A stretch of 64,000 nt of DNA from a bacterium (GTDB lineage: Bacteria; Myxococcota; UBA727; JAUIJE01), in NCBI GenBank assembly GCA_030431455.1, contig JAUIJE010000013.1, positions 147,805-211,804 of the forward strand, in the 5' to 3' direction. The notes under the pieces were generated by a model, which worked only from the letters and a program-made list of their open reading frames with translations, was not told where the DNA came from and made no database searches. Every line of letters begins with the position of its first letter. Within the stretch, counting starts at the first letter, position 1. A program made the position numbers and the translations under genes. Positions 1 to 8,281 of the stretch are shown in pieces.

Positions 1-650
1 GCCCCCCCAAGGTCACCGACAACATCCGCGTCATCGCGGTCCAGGACTTCGACGTCACCCCCTGCGGCGGGACCCACGTCGAGCGCACCGCCCAAATTGG
101 GTTCGTTCACCTCACCAAGACCGAACGGGTCAAGAAGTCGCTGCGCGTGCACTTCACCGCCGGGCCGCCGGGCCGCGACCACCTCTTCGCCCGCGACCAC
201 ATCGTGCAGCAGCTGTGCGACAAGCTCACCTGCGGCGCGCCCGATCTGCCCGACGTGCTCGACAAACAGCTCGCCCAGCTCAAGGCCCAACGCCAGGAGC
301 TCGGCCAGCTCTGGCGGGCGCTGGCCGACGCCGAGGGCCGGACCTGGCTGACCGCAAAAGACCCGGTCCTGGTGGTCGAGCTCGCGGACAAAGACCCCGC
401 TTACCTCGCCGCCCTCCAAGGGGTGTTTCGCACCCACCAGCGCCCCGCGGTCATCGTGCACCAGACCGCGGAGGCCACCGACGTGTTGCTCACCTCCCCC
501 GACCCCGCCGCCCTCGACTGCGGGGCCACGATGAAGGCGCTGGCCGTGGCCCTCGGGGGCAAAGGCGGGGGCAAACCCGACAACGCCCGCGGCCGCCTCC
601 CCGCCCCCGCCGCCGACGTGGCCCGGGCGGTGCGACAGCAGCTCAGCTGA
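1..650 (+). CDS. alanyl-tRNA editing protein (AlaX-like), 5'-truncated
   Basis: C-terminal part of a protein that removes mischarged amino acids from tRNA(Ala); the start lies upstream of the window and the frame opens at base 3. The zinc-site motif CGGTH is encoded at 63-77. It is followed by a short coiled coil (LDKQLAQLKAQRQELGQLW) and a DHHA1/C-Ala type end with the glycine-rich KGGGKPDNARG. This order fits long AlaX proteins and also the C-terminus of alanyl-tRNA synthetase; the wording around the zinc motif (TPCGGTHVERTAQIG) looks more like AlaX. A full synthetase cannot be excluded without the N-terminus. Confidence 0.8.
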   Translation, partial: PPKVTDNIRVIAVQDFDVTPCGGTHVERTAQIGFVHLTKTERVKKSLRVHFTAGPPGRDHLFARDHIVQQLCDKLTCGAPDLPDVLDKQLAQLKAQRQELGQLWRALADAEGRTWLTAKDPVLVVELADKDPAYLAALQGVFRTHQRPAVIVHQTAEATDVLLTSPDPAALDCGATMKALAVALGGKGGGKPDNARGRLPAPAADVARAVRQQLS

Positions 651-700
651 GCGCCGAACGCCCGATTTCACCTTCCGGGCCCAACGTGGCAAAAGCGGGT

Positions 701-1387
701 ATGGCCCGCGGACGACGACGACAGCCTCGCCAAGCCCGCTCTCGCGCCCTCGTCGATGCCATCGTCGAGGCCGCGACCCAGCTGTTGGCCGACAGCGAGA
801 ACGACCCCAACAAGCTCTCGGTCAAGGCCATCGCCCGCCGCGCCGGGGTCGGCATCGGCTCGGTGTATGAGTATTTCTCTGACCGCGACGGCATCATCGA
901 CGCGATCATCGATCGCCTCGCGGACATCAACTTCAGCAAGCTGTCGCGGGTGCTCGACGAGCACGCCGACGAGCCGATCTACGAGGCCTTCGTGGCCCTG
1001 ATGGACGCGAGCGCGGCCGCCTACCTCGACGCCGAGCGGTTGACCCGGTTCTCGTTCAAGACCGCGATGCGCTTCGACCGCATGGACTTTGTCATCCGCG
1101 AGCGCGACCGCTTCACCAAGCTCATCGCCGACCGCATCATGCTCGACTACCCCCGGGCCGGCCGCACCCAAGCGGAGCACAGCGCCCTCGCCGCCACCGA
1201 AGCGCTCAGTGGCATTGTGATGGGCGAGCTGTACCGCAAAGCCGACCCCGCCCGCCGGGCCGCGCTGCGCGAAGCCATGCTCCGTTTTGTGCGCAGCGAG
1301 GTCGACTTCCTCCGGGCCCGCCACGACGAGGCGCTGGCCACAGCCGAATCCGGACCGCCGGTGCGCGACGACGCGCTCAGCGATTGA
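701..1387 (+). CDS. TetR/AcrR family transcriptional regulator
   Basis: A 228-residue one-component repressor. The N-terminus is Arg-rich (MARGRRRQPRQARSR), and residues about 38-62 form the TetR helix-turn-helix (LSVKAIARRAGVGIGSVYEYF followed by DRDGIIDAII). The C-terminal helical half is the variable ligand-binding and dimer domain, so the inducer cannot be predicted. The ATG at 701 is chosen because the family's basic N-terminus begins there and a purine-rich AAAAGCGGG precedes it; the frame stays open further upstream only because of the high GC content. Its end overlaps the convergent transpeptidase-like gene by 11 bp. The nearby palindrome at 2257-2271 is a possible target (inference). 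Confidence 0.9.
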   Translation: MARGRRRQPRQARSRALVDAIVEAATQLLADSENDPNKLSVKAIARRAGVGIGSVYEYFSDRDGIIDAIIDRLADINFSKLSRVLDEHADEPIYEAFVALMDASAAAYLDAERLTRFSFKTAMRFDRMDFVIRERDRFTKLIADRIMLDYPRAGRTQAEHSALAATEALSGIVMGELYRKADPARRAALREAMLRFVRSEVDFLRARHDEALATAESGPPVRDDALSD

Positions 1388-2228
1388 TCAGGGTATAGCC
1401 AACGGTGCCGGGGTTGCCGTCGGCGTGCAGGTCCGACCAAAACCGGTTGAAATCGTCGGGGGCCAAGGTCTGGCATCCCGCGCTCCCGGTCATGTTGCGG
1501 CCCCCGGCGTGGAACAGCATCGAGTTCCCGCCCCCCGACGTGCGGCCATCGTTGAATCGCCCGTCCTGGTTGGTGTCGCGCTCGACCCGGAAGTCGCTCG
1601 TGGGCCGAAGCACGCGCCCGAGCCGCTGGCTCCGCCCCGTCCGGTATTCATAATAGCCTGCGGGCATGCGGCCTTGGTCGCGCCGGCCGTCGCCGTTGAC
1701 GTCCACCCCCTGCCGCCCGCGGTACCGCGCGCTCGGTTCGGTGTTGGACGCAAACTCCCGCACGTGGGGGTTGCCCGCCTCATCGCGCCACAACATCGCG
1801 GTGGTGTCGTCGTAGCGGCCCAGGCCGCCGTTTTCGTCCGCGTCGGTCTCGGTCCGCAGCGACACAATGTTTCTGTGTCCCGGCGCGTCGTTGAAGGTGC
1901 CGCCGTGTTGCTCGATGAGGCCCCGGTAGTGATCGAACCTCTGGGCCTCGGTCATGGTCGAGGTGTCGGCCTCGATGTCCGCCACCGCCTGGGCCTCGGG
2001 GGGCGCGGTCTGCGCCTCGAGCTGGGCCCGCCGCTGCGCTTCCTGGCCTTGGGCCATGCGCCGGCTGCCGGCCACCGTGGCGCCGGCGGCGCGCGCGGGC
2101 ACTGGGGGCTCGGCCACCGGCGCGGGCGCGGCGGCATCGGGCGCGCGGGCCGCGGGCGGCGGCACCGGGACCGCATCGATCACCGGTTGGTAGGGGAGCT
2201 GCACTTTGGGGGCGACAACCGTGGGCAT
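1377..2228 (-). CDS. L,D-transpeptidase-like protein with proline/alanine-rich N-terminus
   Basis: A 283-residue protein. The first 100 or so residues are low-complexity Pro/Ala/Gln-rich with no signal peptide. The second half ends with a His...Ser-x-Gly-Cys signature (FHAGG at about 239-243, SAGC at about 249-252), which resembles the YkuD catalytic His and Cys of peptidoglycan L,D-transpeptidases. The middle has DVNGDGRRDQG and DTNQDGRFNDG, calcium-loop-like Asp repeats. The start at 2228 is fixed by GGAGG 7 nt upstream; two in-frame ATGs further up lack this. A cell-wall role is inference, and the lack of a visible signal peptide argues for caution. Confidence 0.6.
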   Translation of the reverse strand: MPTVVAPKVQLPYQPVIDAVPVPPPAARAPDAAAPAPVAEPPVPARAAGATVAGSRRMAQGQEAQRRAQLEAQTAPPEAQAVADIEADTSTMTEAQRFDHYRGLIEQHGGTFNDAPGHRNIVSLRTETDADENGGLGRYDDTTAMLWRDEAGNPHVREFASNTEPSARYRGRQGVDVNGDGRRDQGRMPAGYYEYRTGRSQRLGRVLRPTSDFRVERDTNQDGRFNDGRTSGGGNSMLFHAGGRNMTGSAGCQTLAPDDFNRFWSDLHADGNPGTVGYTLINR

Positions 2229-2256
2229 ACACAACCTCCACGGCGAGTGTGGCATA

Positions 2257-2271
2257 GTGACCACTGGTCAC
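2257..2271. promoter_or_regulatory. perfect 15-bp operator-like palindrome
   Basis: GTGACCA-C-TGGTCAC is a perfect interrupted inverted repeat about 30 bp upstream of the transpeptidase-like start codon, in the non-coding gap. Position and symmetry fit a dimeric repressor site such as a TetR operator. The neighbouring TetR gene is the obvious candidate regulator, but nothing in the sequence proves the pairing. Confidence 0.5.
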
Positions 2272-2459
2272 AAAATCGGGCGCGCGGGGCGGCCCGGTCC
2301 ACGGGACCGGTAACATCCTGATAAAAAAAGGGTTTTTCCGCAGCGTCGGCCGGCCCCACCGGGCCGGTCGGGTTTGCCCACCGGGGTGTCTGGCGCGGGC
2401 GGGGGGAGCGCGGCCGCGCACCCGACGGTTCGGATTTTGCCGCCGCGCGGCGGTGGCGT

Positions 2460-2729
2460 CTATTTGCCGCCGTAGCGCACGGTCATTTGGGTGGGCTGGA
2501 CCCGCACGGATTGAATCTGGGCGAACGGGATCACCAACTCGTCGTCGCCGAGCAGGCGAAAGGTCACGTAGTCGACGCCTATTTCGCAGATGGCGTGGCG
2601 CGAATCCATGCGGATGTTGTCCGGCCCCTGGAACACGATCTTGCGGTCGAGCTGGGACGCGAGCTGGAACAGCTCGAACAGGCCCTTCTTTTTGTTGGCG
2701 CGGACTTCGTTTTGCTGGGCGTCGGACAT
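2460..2729 (-). CDS. small conserved protein of unknown function
   Basis: An 89-residue soluble protein with a basic patch (NEVRANKKKGLFELFQLASQ) followed by a run of predicted beta-strands (KIVFQGPDNI, VDYVTFRLL, LVIPFAQIQSVRV, MTVRYGGK). The compact all-beta half resembles small PH-like or Sm-like folds, but no family is recognised. GGAGGTGAG lies just upstream of the ATG, so it is a genuine well-translated gene. It sits upstream of, and in the same direction as, the transpeptidase-like gene, with 231 bp between them that hold further GC-rich inverted repeats (for example CCGGTCC-ACG-GGACCGG at 2294-2310). Confidence 0.75.
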   Translation of the reverse strand: MSDAQQNEVRANKKKGLFELFQLASQLDRKIVFQGPDNIRMDSRHAICEIGVDYVTFRLLGDDELVIPFAQIQSVRVQPTQMTVRYGGK

Positions 2730-2782
2730 CGCGGCTCACCTCCGGCCGCGGTTGTACCAGACGTCAGCCGGTCAACCCAGGG

Positions 2783-3703
2783 TCACCGAGACCGGCGCCG
2801 CCCCGCAAGACACAGCAGCCCAACCAACGCCCCGATGGGCCAGCGGGCCGCCCGCGGTGGGGTGCACGCGCACCCGCCCACGTCCTCCACCGGCGGCGTC
2901 TCGTCGGGGAGGGCGCCGCGCGTTGTCTGGTCTTCGAATGTCAGGTCGCTGGGATCGATGTGCAGCGCGGGACTGCGCGATCGGTTGCCCGCCGCGTCAA
3001 CGGCCACCAGCCAATAGGACCCGGCGTTCCACGCAGGCGAGATGGCGCCGCGGACCTCCGCCGGGGCACCGGGCGCCAGCGACAGGCGGGTGGCTACGCC
3101 GTCCCTGTCGAGTTGTTCCCATACCTCGACCGCGGCCACGTAGCTTTCGTCGTCGGTGACGGCGTACGAAAAATCGAGAATGTAGGGGTGTGCAGGGTGC
3201 CTTCCGCATTCGGACACTTCTGTGTCGACGCGCCGCATGCTCACGGACAGTTCTCCCGCAAAACGGGGCCCTCGGTCGTCGACCCCCTCGTCGGTCACCA
3301 CCGTGACCGGAGCTCGGTACTCGTCCGGAGGAGGGAACGGGAACACGTTCACATCTGAAGGTGGCACGAACCGGAATGTGTACCGGGTCAACGGCTCCAG
3401 CACCTCGGAGACATCCGCGGTTGTGGTGCGGTTGTCTTCCACCTTGGTCGAGACCCGGCCGACCTCTTCGCCGTCTCGTTCGACCACCACGTCGATGGCC
3501 CCCACCGGCGCCCCCCACTCGTTTTGGATCGCTCGCAGAATCAGGTTTGTGGGAACGGGGTTTGCGCCATGCGCGGGCGACAAATCGCCCGGCATGCCCC
3601 GCGCCCCGGACGGCGGCTGGCTGCACGGCCAGGCCGCTGACGCGCCCAGCATTCCGATGACGAACGATGCTGTGGCCGGTCCCCGCATGGGATGACGATA
3701 CAC
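2783..3703 (-). CDS. secreted protein with MYXO-CTERM-like C-terminal anchor
   Basis: A 306-residue exported protein. The N-terminus is a signal peptide (FVIGMLGASAAWPC), and the body looks like two Ig/fibronectin-like beta domains (GAIDVVVERDGEEVGRVS; SYVAAVEVWEQLDRDG; AAGNRSRSP). The C-terminus has a Cys pair (VGGCACTPP), a short hydrophobic stretch (WPIGALVGLLCLAG) and RRRSR, the layout of MYXO-CTERM sorting tails that are cut and anchored at the surface. The same tail occurs in the gene at 11666-12532, and the two proteins look distantly related. Start: ATG at 3703 or the in-frame ATG at 3688; neither has a clear ribosome site. Function unknown. Confidence 0.7.
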   Translation of the reverse strand: MYRHPMRGPATASFVIGMLGASAAWPCSQPPSGARGMPGDLSPAHGANPVPTNLILRAIQNEWGAPVGAIDVVVERDGEEVGRVSTKVEDNRTTTADVSEVLEPLTRYTFRFVPPSDVNVFPFPPPDEYRAPVTVVTDEGVDDRGPRFAGELSVSMRRVDTEVSECGRHPAHPYILDFSYAVTDDESYVAAVEVWEQLDRDGVATRLSLAPGAPAEVRGAISPAWNAGSYWLVAVDAAGNRSRSPALHIDPSDLTFEDQTTRGALPDETPPVEDVGGCACTPPRAARWPIGALVGLLCLAGRRRSR

Positions 3704-3710
3704 AACGACA

Positions 3711-3733
3711 AAGCCCGGCGCAGGGCCGGGCTT
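3711..3733 (-). terminator. hairpin terminator downstream of the H1-tail gene
   Basis: AAGCCCGGC / GCCGGGCTT form a 9-bp stem with a 5-nt loop just after the stop of the minus-strand gene at 3760. On the minus strand a weak T-rich run (TTTGTCGTTGT) follows, so termination is plausible but not strong. Confidence 0.5.
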
Positions 3734-3759
3734 GTGTCCTCACCACGCGTGGGGTGTGC

Positions 3760-4773
3760 CTAGGCCGCCGCCGAGTAGCGCTGGCCGGTCTGGGCCTGGC
3801 GCACCGCCCGGCGCAGGCGCGCGACCTCCGCGGGGCGCAGCTCCTTCATCCGGCGGTCGAGCACCGGCTTGGCCCGGTGGCTGTGCGAGCTGCCCAGGGC
3901 GGGCAGCACCGCTTCGGCGAAGAGCGCCACGTCCCGGGGCAGGCACTTGCCGAGCAGGTCGACCAGACCGCCCGCCAATGTCCGTGCATAGTCGGGGCCG
4001 GCCGCGCACATCGCCGCGAGCAGGCGCACCGCCGCGGCTTGGGCCGCGTCGGCTTCCTCGTGGGCGGTGGCCAAGAACTGCCAGAACAGGTCGCGGTGCT
4101 CCCACAGGTCGTCGACCACACGGTGACCGACCGGCGACAGCGCGCACATGATGCTCGGCAGCATCTCTTCGGCGCCCTCGTTGATGAGGCGCACCAGGCG
4201 CTCCATCTCGTCTTCGATGAGGTGGGGCTCGCGGGTGCCGACCTCGGCCAGCACCTTGCCCGCGTCGGGGCCGTGCACGTCGTCGCGGCTCTCGAGGATG
4301 TCCACCAGGGCGCCGATGGCCGCGGTGTCATCGTTGAAGCAGATGTCGGCGGCGAGCTCGAGGTTGGGGAGGTCGTCGTAGCGGTTGCAGCTCACCGACA
4401 AGCGCAATGCAATTTCATTCTGACGGGCTTCGCGCTTGGCCTCGCGCTTCATCGCCTCGTCTTCGCCGGCGAGCTCTTGCATCATCATTTCCTCGGCGAT
4501 CGACGACACCGGGGCGAGACGCACATGCTCGGTCTGGGATTTTTTGCTGCGGGCTTTTTTGACCGTGCGCTTGGGCGCGGCTTTGGTGGCGGTCTTCTTC
4601 TTCACCACTCTTTTCTTGGCGACCTTCTTGGCGACTTTTTTCTTGGCGGTTTTCTTGGCGACGGTTTTGGTTTTCGCGGACGTGTTGGCAGCTTTCTTTT
4701 TGACGGTCGTTTTCTTGGTCTGGGCTTTTCGTTTTTGGGTTGTCTTCTTCGCTTTTGCTTTCGTTGCAGCCAC
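3760..4773 (-). CDS. histone H1-like Lys/Ala tail fused to a helical-repeat domain
   Basis: A 337-residue protein. Residues 1-85 are almost entirely Lys, Ala, Thr and Val in H1/AlgP-like KKTxxKKxA repeats, which bind DNA non-specifically in known H1-like proteins. Residues about 100-330 are all-helical with regularly spaced Leu/Ala helices (AAIGALVDILESRDDV, MERLVRLINEGAEEML, AAAVRLLAAMCAAG), like HEAT/ARM repeats used for protein binding. The GTG at 4773 is preferred: AAGAGGTGG precedes it at good spacing and the H1 tail begins there. An ATG at 4839 would add 22 unremarkable residues. A nucleoid-associated or adaptor role is inferred. Confidence 0.75.
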   Translation of the reverse strand: MAATKAKAKKTTQKRKAQTKKTTVKKKAANTSAKTKTVAKKTAKKKVAKKVAKKRVVKKKTATKAAPKRTVKKARSKKSQTEHVRLAPVSSIAEEMMMQELAGEDEAMKREAKREARQNEIALRLSVSCNRYDDLPNLELAADICFNDDTAAIGALVDILESRDDVHGPDAGKVLAEVGTREPHLIEDEMERLVRLINEGAEEMLPSIMCALSPVGHRVVDDLWEHRDLFWQFLATAHEEADAAQAAAVRLLAAMCAAGPDYARTLAGGLVDLLGKCLPRDVALFAEAVLPALGSSHSHRAKPVLDRRMKELRPAEVARLRRAVRQAQTGQRYSAAA

Positions 4774-5113
4774 GCTTGCCACCTCTTCGCACAGTTGCCG
4801 GCCGGGGGAGCCGGTTGGTGGGTCCAGGTAGGAATCCACCTACATCAATGTAGACACCGGAAAGGGCTGCGGTTTGACCCGCGGGTTTTCACTGGTCTGC
4901 ACTGAAATTACGCGTTGCGTATACCACACCAACCCCAACTTGAAACCCTCTTCCGGGTGGGGACGATTTTGACCCAGATCGGACAACCCCTCAAAAAATC
5001 TTCGGTTTGGGCGGATCTCTGGGCGCAGAGAAGACAACGAATGGCACGTCGTGTCCATTCCCGACCGTTTGGCCGACCCGCTGGTCAGTCCCCTTTGGCG
5101 TGCAAAGTCCGGC
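4774..5113. other. 340-bp gap between the H1-tail gene and serS
   Basis: No gene seen. This stretch is visibly more AT-rich than its surroundings (for example TTTTCACTGG, CAAAAAATC, GAAATTACGCG) and must hold the promoter of the H1-tail gene and the 3' end of the serS transcript, both on the minus strand. No strong hairpin with a T-run and no clear -35/-10 pair could be picked out by eye. Confidence 0.5.
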
Positions 5114-6409
5114 CTACGAACGGGGCGAAAGCCGGGTGATCTCACCCATATACGGGTGCAGCGCGGCCGGTACATCGATGGTGCCATCCGCCCGCTGGAA
5201 GTTCTCCATGATCGCGACCAGCGTGCGCCCCACCGCCAACCCGCTGCCGTTCAAGGTGGTGATCGGCTGGGGTTTGGGCCGTTTCTTGGCCCCCGGGTCC
5301 CCGGCCGGTCGGTACCGGATCTTGGCCCGCCGCGCCTGGAAGCTGCCGAATGAGGAGCACGACGAAATCTCGCGGTACGTCGCCTGCGAGGGCAACCACA
5401 CCTCGAGGTCGAAGGTGCGCTCGGCGCCAAAGCCCATGTCGCCCGCGCAGAGCTCCACCACGCGATGGGCCAGGCCGAGCTTCTCAAGCAGGGTGCTGGC
5501 GTGCTCGACCATGCGCGACAGCTCCGCCTCGGCTTGGTCCGCGGTGCAAAAGCGCACCATCTCGACCTTGTCGAACTGGTGCTGGCGGATGAGCCCCCGG
5601 GTGTCCCGCCCCGCCGACCCCGCCTCGGCCCGGAAACAAGGGGTGTGGGCGACGTAGCGCTTGGGCAGCTCGGCTTCGTCGAGGATTTCGTCGGCGTGGA
5701 AGTTGGTGATCGAGACCTCGGCGGTGGGGATCAAGAACAACCGGCGCTCGCCGTGGGTGAGGGAAAACGCGTCCTCCTCAAACTTCGGCAGCTGGGTGGT
5801 GCCGATCATCGCCTGTTCCCCGACGAGGTACGGGGTCCACAGCTCGGTGTCTCCGTGGTCGAGGTGGAAGTTCAAAAAGAACGTGGTGATGGCGCGGTTG
5901 AGGCGGCAGAGGTCGCCCTGCAGATACGCAAAGCGCGATCCAGACACTTTGGCGGCGCGCTCGACGTCGACCATGCCGAGGTTCTCGCCCAGGGTCTGGT
6001 GGTCGAGGGGCTCGAAATCAAACCCCGGCGGCTCGAGCACGCGCTTGACCTCGCGGTTGTCCTCCTCCGATGAACCATCGGGGACGCCTTCTGCAGGCAC
6101 ATTGGGAATCATCAACAACATCTGCTCGAGGTCCTGCTCGATGGTCTTGAGCTCGGCCTCGTGTTCCTTGATGCGCCCGGAGAGATCCTTGAGGGCGGCC
6201 CGTTGTTGGTCGATGACCGCCTTGTCCGCGCCCTTCATCTTTTGGTTGGCTTCGTTGCGTTGGTGTTGGAGCGCCTCGGTGGACATGATCAGGGTGCGGC
6301 GCTTGTGGTTGAGCGCGAGCACGTCGTCCAGGCCCTCGATGTCGCCGCGCCGCAGCAAGCCGCGTTTGGTGCCTTCGGGGTCTTTTTCCAGGGCTTTCAG
6401 ATCGAGCAT
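5114..6409 (-). CDS. serS: serine--tRNA ligase
   Basis: A cytoplasmic class II synthetase that charges tRNA(Ser) with serine; 431 residues, the usual length. The N-terminal arm is a long coiled coil (ALQHQRNEANQKMKG... RIKEHEAELKTIEQDLEQML). The catalytic core carries motif 2 (FRAEAGSAGRDTRGLIRQHQF), the serine-site segment EISSCSSFGSFQARRAKIRYR and motif 3 (NGSGLAVGRTLVAIMENFQ). The ATG at 6409 is set by GGAGG five bases upstream and by the family start MLDLKALE; longer in-frame extensions are GC-driven. It faces away from the ECF sigma gene, leaving a 172-bp divergent promoter region. Confidence 0.97.
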   Translation of the reverse strand: MLDLKALEKDPEGTKRGLLRRGDIEGLDDVLALNHKRRTLIMSTEALQHQRNEANQKMKGADKAVIDQQRAALKDLSGRIKEHEAELKTIEQDLEQMLLMIPNVPAEGVPDGSSEEDNREVKRVLEPPGFDFEPLDHQTLGENLGMVDVERAAKVSGSRFAYLQGDLCRLNRAITTFFLNFHLDHGDTELWTPYLVGEQAMIGTTQLPKFEEDAFSLTHGERRLFLIPTAEVSITNFHADEILDEAELPKRYVAHTPCFRAEAGSAGRDTRGLIRQHQFDKVEMVRFCTADQAEAELSRMVEHASTLLEKLGLAHRVVELCAGDMGFGAERTFDLEVWLPSQATYREISSCSSFGSFQARRAKIRYRPAGDPGAKKRPKPQPITTLNGSGLAVGRTLVAIMENFQRADGTIDVPAALHPYMGEITRLSPRS

Positions 6410-6581
6410 GACCGCCTCCACACACGGAGACCTGGCCTCCGCCGGGTGCCCAGCTAACGCCCTCAGAGCGCTTTTCCAAGCCCTCTGGCCGATTTGCCCC
6501 CGGATCACTCACGCCCGCGAAGGGCGGAGGGTCTTTGGGCTGATGATGACGCACGCCCTCACATGGGAAAGAGTCCCCCGC

Positions 6582-7160
6582 ATGAGCTCCGAGGACGCGG
6601 ACGACCCGCTCCAGCCGCTGATGGACGCCGCCAAGGGGGGCGACGAGCGCGCCTTCGCCGAGCTGTGCACGGTGATGCGGCCCCGCCTCTACCGGGTCGC
6701 GCTCGCCGTGCTCAAAGACCCCGCCGCCGCCGACGACATCGCCCAGGAGGCGCTGGTCCGCGCGCTCAGAAAGCGCTGGATGTTTCAGGGCCGGGGCACG
6801 GTCAAAGGCTGGATGACCACCATCGCGCTCAACCTCGCCAAGAACCGCCTGCGCGACGCCGGACGACGACGGGCGTTGCTGCGCGAAGACCGAGGCAGCG
6901 CCGAAGCGCTCACCGTGGCCGAGGCCCCCCGCTCCCCGAGCCAGGCCCTCGACGAGGACCGCCGGCGCACCGCCCTGTGGGACGCGGTGGGCGCGCTCCC
7001 CGACAAGCAGCGCGACGTGGTTCGCCTGCGCCTGCTCGGCGAGCTGTCCTTCAAAGACATTGGCCGCACCCTCGACATGCGCGAGGACGCCGCCCGCCAG
7101 AGCTTCGCCGCGGCCAAGAAGATCCTCACCCGCACCCTGCGCGAACAGGAGGCAGCATGA
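6582..7160 (+). CDS. ECF-type RNA polymerase sigma factor
   Basis: A sigma-70 family regulator of about 192 residues. Region 2 is LMDAAKGGDERAFAELCTVM through LKDPAAADDIAQEALVRALRKRW, with the WMTTIALNLAKNRLRD helix. Region 4 is LPDKQRDVVRLRLLGELSFKDIGRTLDM, a helix-turn-helix for the -35 element. The ATG at 6582 starts the conserved part; in-frame ATGs at 6543/6546 have a GGAGG about 12 bases upstream and are possible alternatives. The stop overlaps the next gene by 4 nt (ATGA), so sigma and partner are translationally coupled. It probably controls its own envelope-stress operon (inference). Confidence 0.92.
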   Translation: MSSEDADDPLQPLMDAAKGGDERAFAELCTVMRPRLYRVALAVLKDPAAADDIAQEALVRALRKRWMFQGRGTVKGWMTTIALNLAKNRLRDAGRRRALLREDRGSAEALTVAEAPRSPSQALDEDRRRTALWDAVGALPDKQRDVVRLRLLGELSFKDIGRTLDMREDAARQSFAAAKKILTRTLREQEAA

Positions 7161-7636
7161 CCCGCCCAGACCTGCTCGACGCCGACGAGCGCGCCCTCGC
7201 CGATGCGCTGTACGGCGAGGTAGAGCCCCCCAGCACCGACGCCCAGTTCATCGCCGCGGTGCGCCAGCGCCGCGACCGGCCCCGGCGTCCGCTGTTCACC
7301 TTTGCCCTGCCCCTCGCCGGTGCCGCCGCCGCCGCGGCCGCGTTTTTGGTCAGCCCCGCCGAGCCCCCCCCCGCCCCCGAGGCGCTGTCCGGGGCCGCGC
7401 TGTACGCGTCCTCGGCCCCCGTGGTCGACGAGTGGATCGACGACGACCTCGCCTACGAGGACGACCTCGACGACGGCCTGGGCGAAGCCGAGCTCGTCGC
7501 CCTCGATGAGGACGAAGACCTCCTCGACGAGGACCCCTTGGATTCCGCCAGCACCGCGACCCTGCTCGCCCTGTCGTCGGTGCTGGATGAAAAACTGTCG
7601 CGCCACCCGCGACCACACACTGGAGACCCCCGATGA
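7157..7636 (+). CDS. membrane partner of the ECF sigma factor (putative anti-sigma factor)
   Basis: A 159-residue protein. A short cytoplasmic N-terminus (about 45 residues, DLLDADERALADALYGEVEPP) is followed by one transmembrane helix (LFTFALPLAGAAAAAAAFLV) and a very acidic outside tail (VVDEWIDDDLAYEDDLDD; ALDEDEDLLDEDPLD). This is the topology of ECF anti-sigma factors, and the coupling by 4-nt overlaps on both sides supports the role. No zinc-binding HxxxCxxC motif is present, so it is not a ZAS-type anti-sigma. It overlaps the Spy/CpxP-like gene by 4 nt. No family is recognised by sequence alone. Confidence 0.65.
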   Translation: MTRPDLLDADERALADALYGEVEPPSTDAQFIAAVRQRRDRPRRPLFTFALPLAGAAAAAAAFLVSPAEPPPAPEALSGAALYASSAPVVDEWIDDDLAYEDDLDDGLGEAELVALDEDEDLLDEDPLDSASTATLLALSSVLDEKLSRHPRPHTGDPR

Positions 7637-8250
7637 CACACACCCACCGTTTCTTCGCCGCTGTGGCCGCGGTGTCCGCCCTGGCCCTGTTCGCCCCCGC
7701 CCCCGCGCACGCCGCCTCCCCCGACGGGGTCCGCGTGGCCCAACGCGACGGAAAAAAACATGGCAAGCGCCACAAATGGAAACAGATGACCCCGGAGCAG
7801 CAGGCCACGGTCCGCGCCGAGGTCGAACGCAAAATCGACACCTACGTCACCGTCGAGCTCGCCTCGGAATTGGGACTGTCCAATGACAAGGCGCTCAAGC
7901 TCTCGGCCGCCCTCAAGGGCATGCGCGAAAAGCGCCACGCCAAACGCGGGGCGGTCAAGGAGGAGATGAAAACCCTGCGGGAGATGGTCGACGGCGGCGC
8001 GCCCGACGCGGCCCTGAAAAAACAGATGCAAGCGGTGATGGCGGCCAAAGCCCAAGCCAAAGCCGGCAAGGCCGAAGAGCTGTTGACCGCCACCGAGAGC
8101 TTCCTCACCACCCAGGAGCAAGCCAAGCTCCTGCTCGCCACCCCGCGCATCCGCCACGACGTCAAACGCATGATGCGGCAGGCCCGCCACCAAGCCACCG
8201 GCCCCGGTGACGGCGACCGCGCGGGCAAACGCGGCCGACGCGGCCGCTGA
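7633..8250 (+). CDS. Spy/CpxP-like periplasmic stress protein
   Basis: A 205-residue exported protein with a clear signal peptide (FFAAVAAVSALALFAPAPAHA), then a highly basic, all-helical mature part (KHGKRHKWKQMTPEQQATVR; LREMVDGGAPDAALKKQMQ; LLTATESFLTTQEQAKLLL). Periplasmic Spy/CpxP/CnrX/ZraP proteins share this helical hairpin with an LTxxQ-type motif, here close to FLTTQEQ. It ends in GKRGRRGR. Being third in an ECF cassette, it is likely the periplasmic sensor or chaperone that controls the anti-sigma factor, as in CnrYXH-type systems (inference). A strong terminator follows. Confidence 0.7.
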   Translation: MTHTHRFFAAVAAVSALALFAPAPAHAASPDGVRVAQRDGKKHGKRHKWKQMTPEQQATVRAEVERKIDTYVTVELASELGLSNDKALKLSAALKGMREKRHAKRGAVKEEMKTLREMVDGGAPDAALKKQMQAVMAAKAQAKAGKAEELLTATESFLTTQEQAKLLLATPRIRHDVKRMMRQARHQATGPGDGDRAGKRGRRGR

Positions 8251-8281
8251 CACCCCCCCGACGAGCGGTCTTTTTGGCCGC

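Noticed and set aside
6410..6581. T-box or other riboswitch upstream of serS
   Set aside because: The leader is short and no specifier-type stem or conserved T-box sequence is seen. T-boxes are also rare outside Gram-positive groups.
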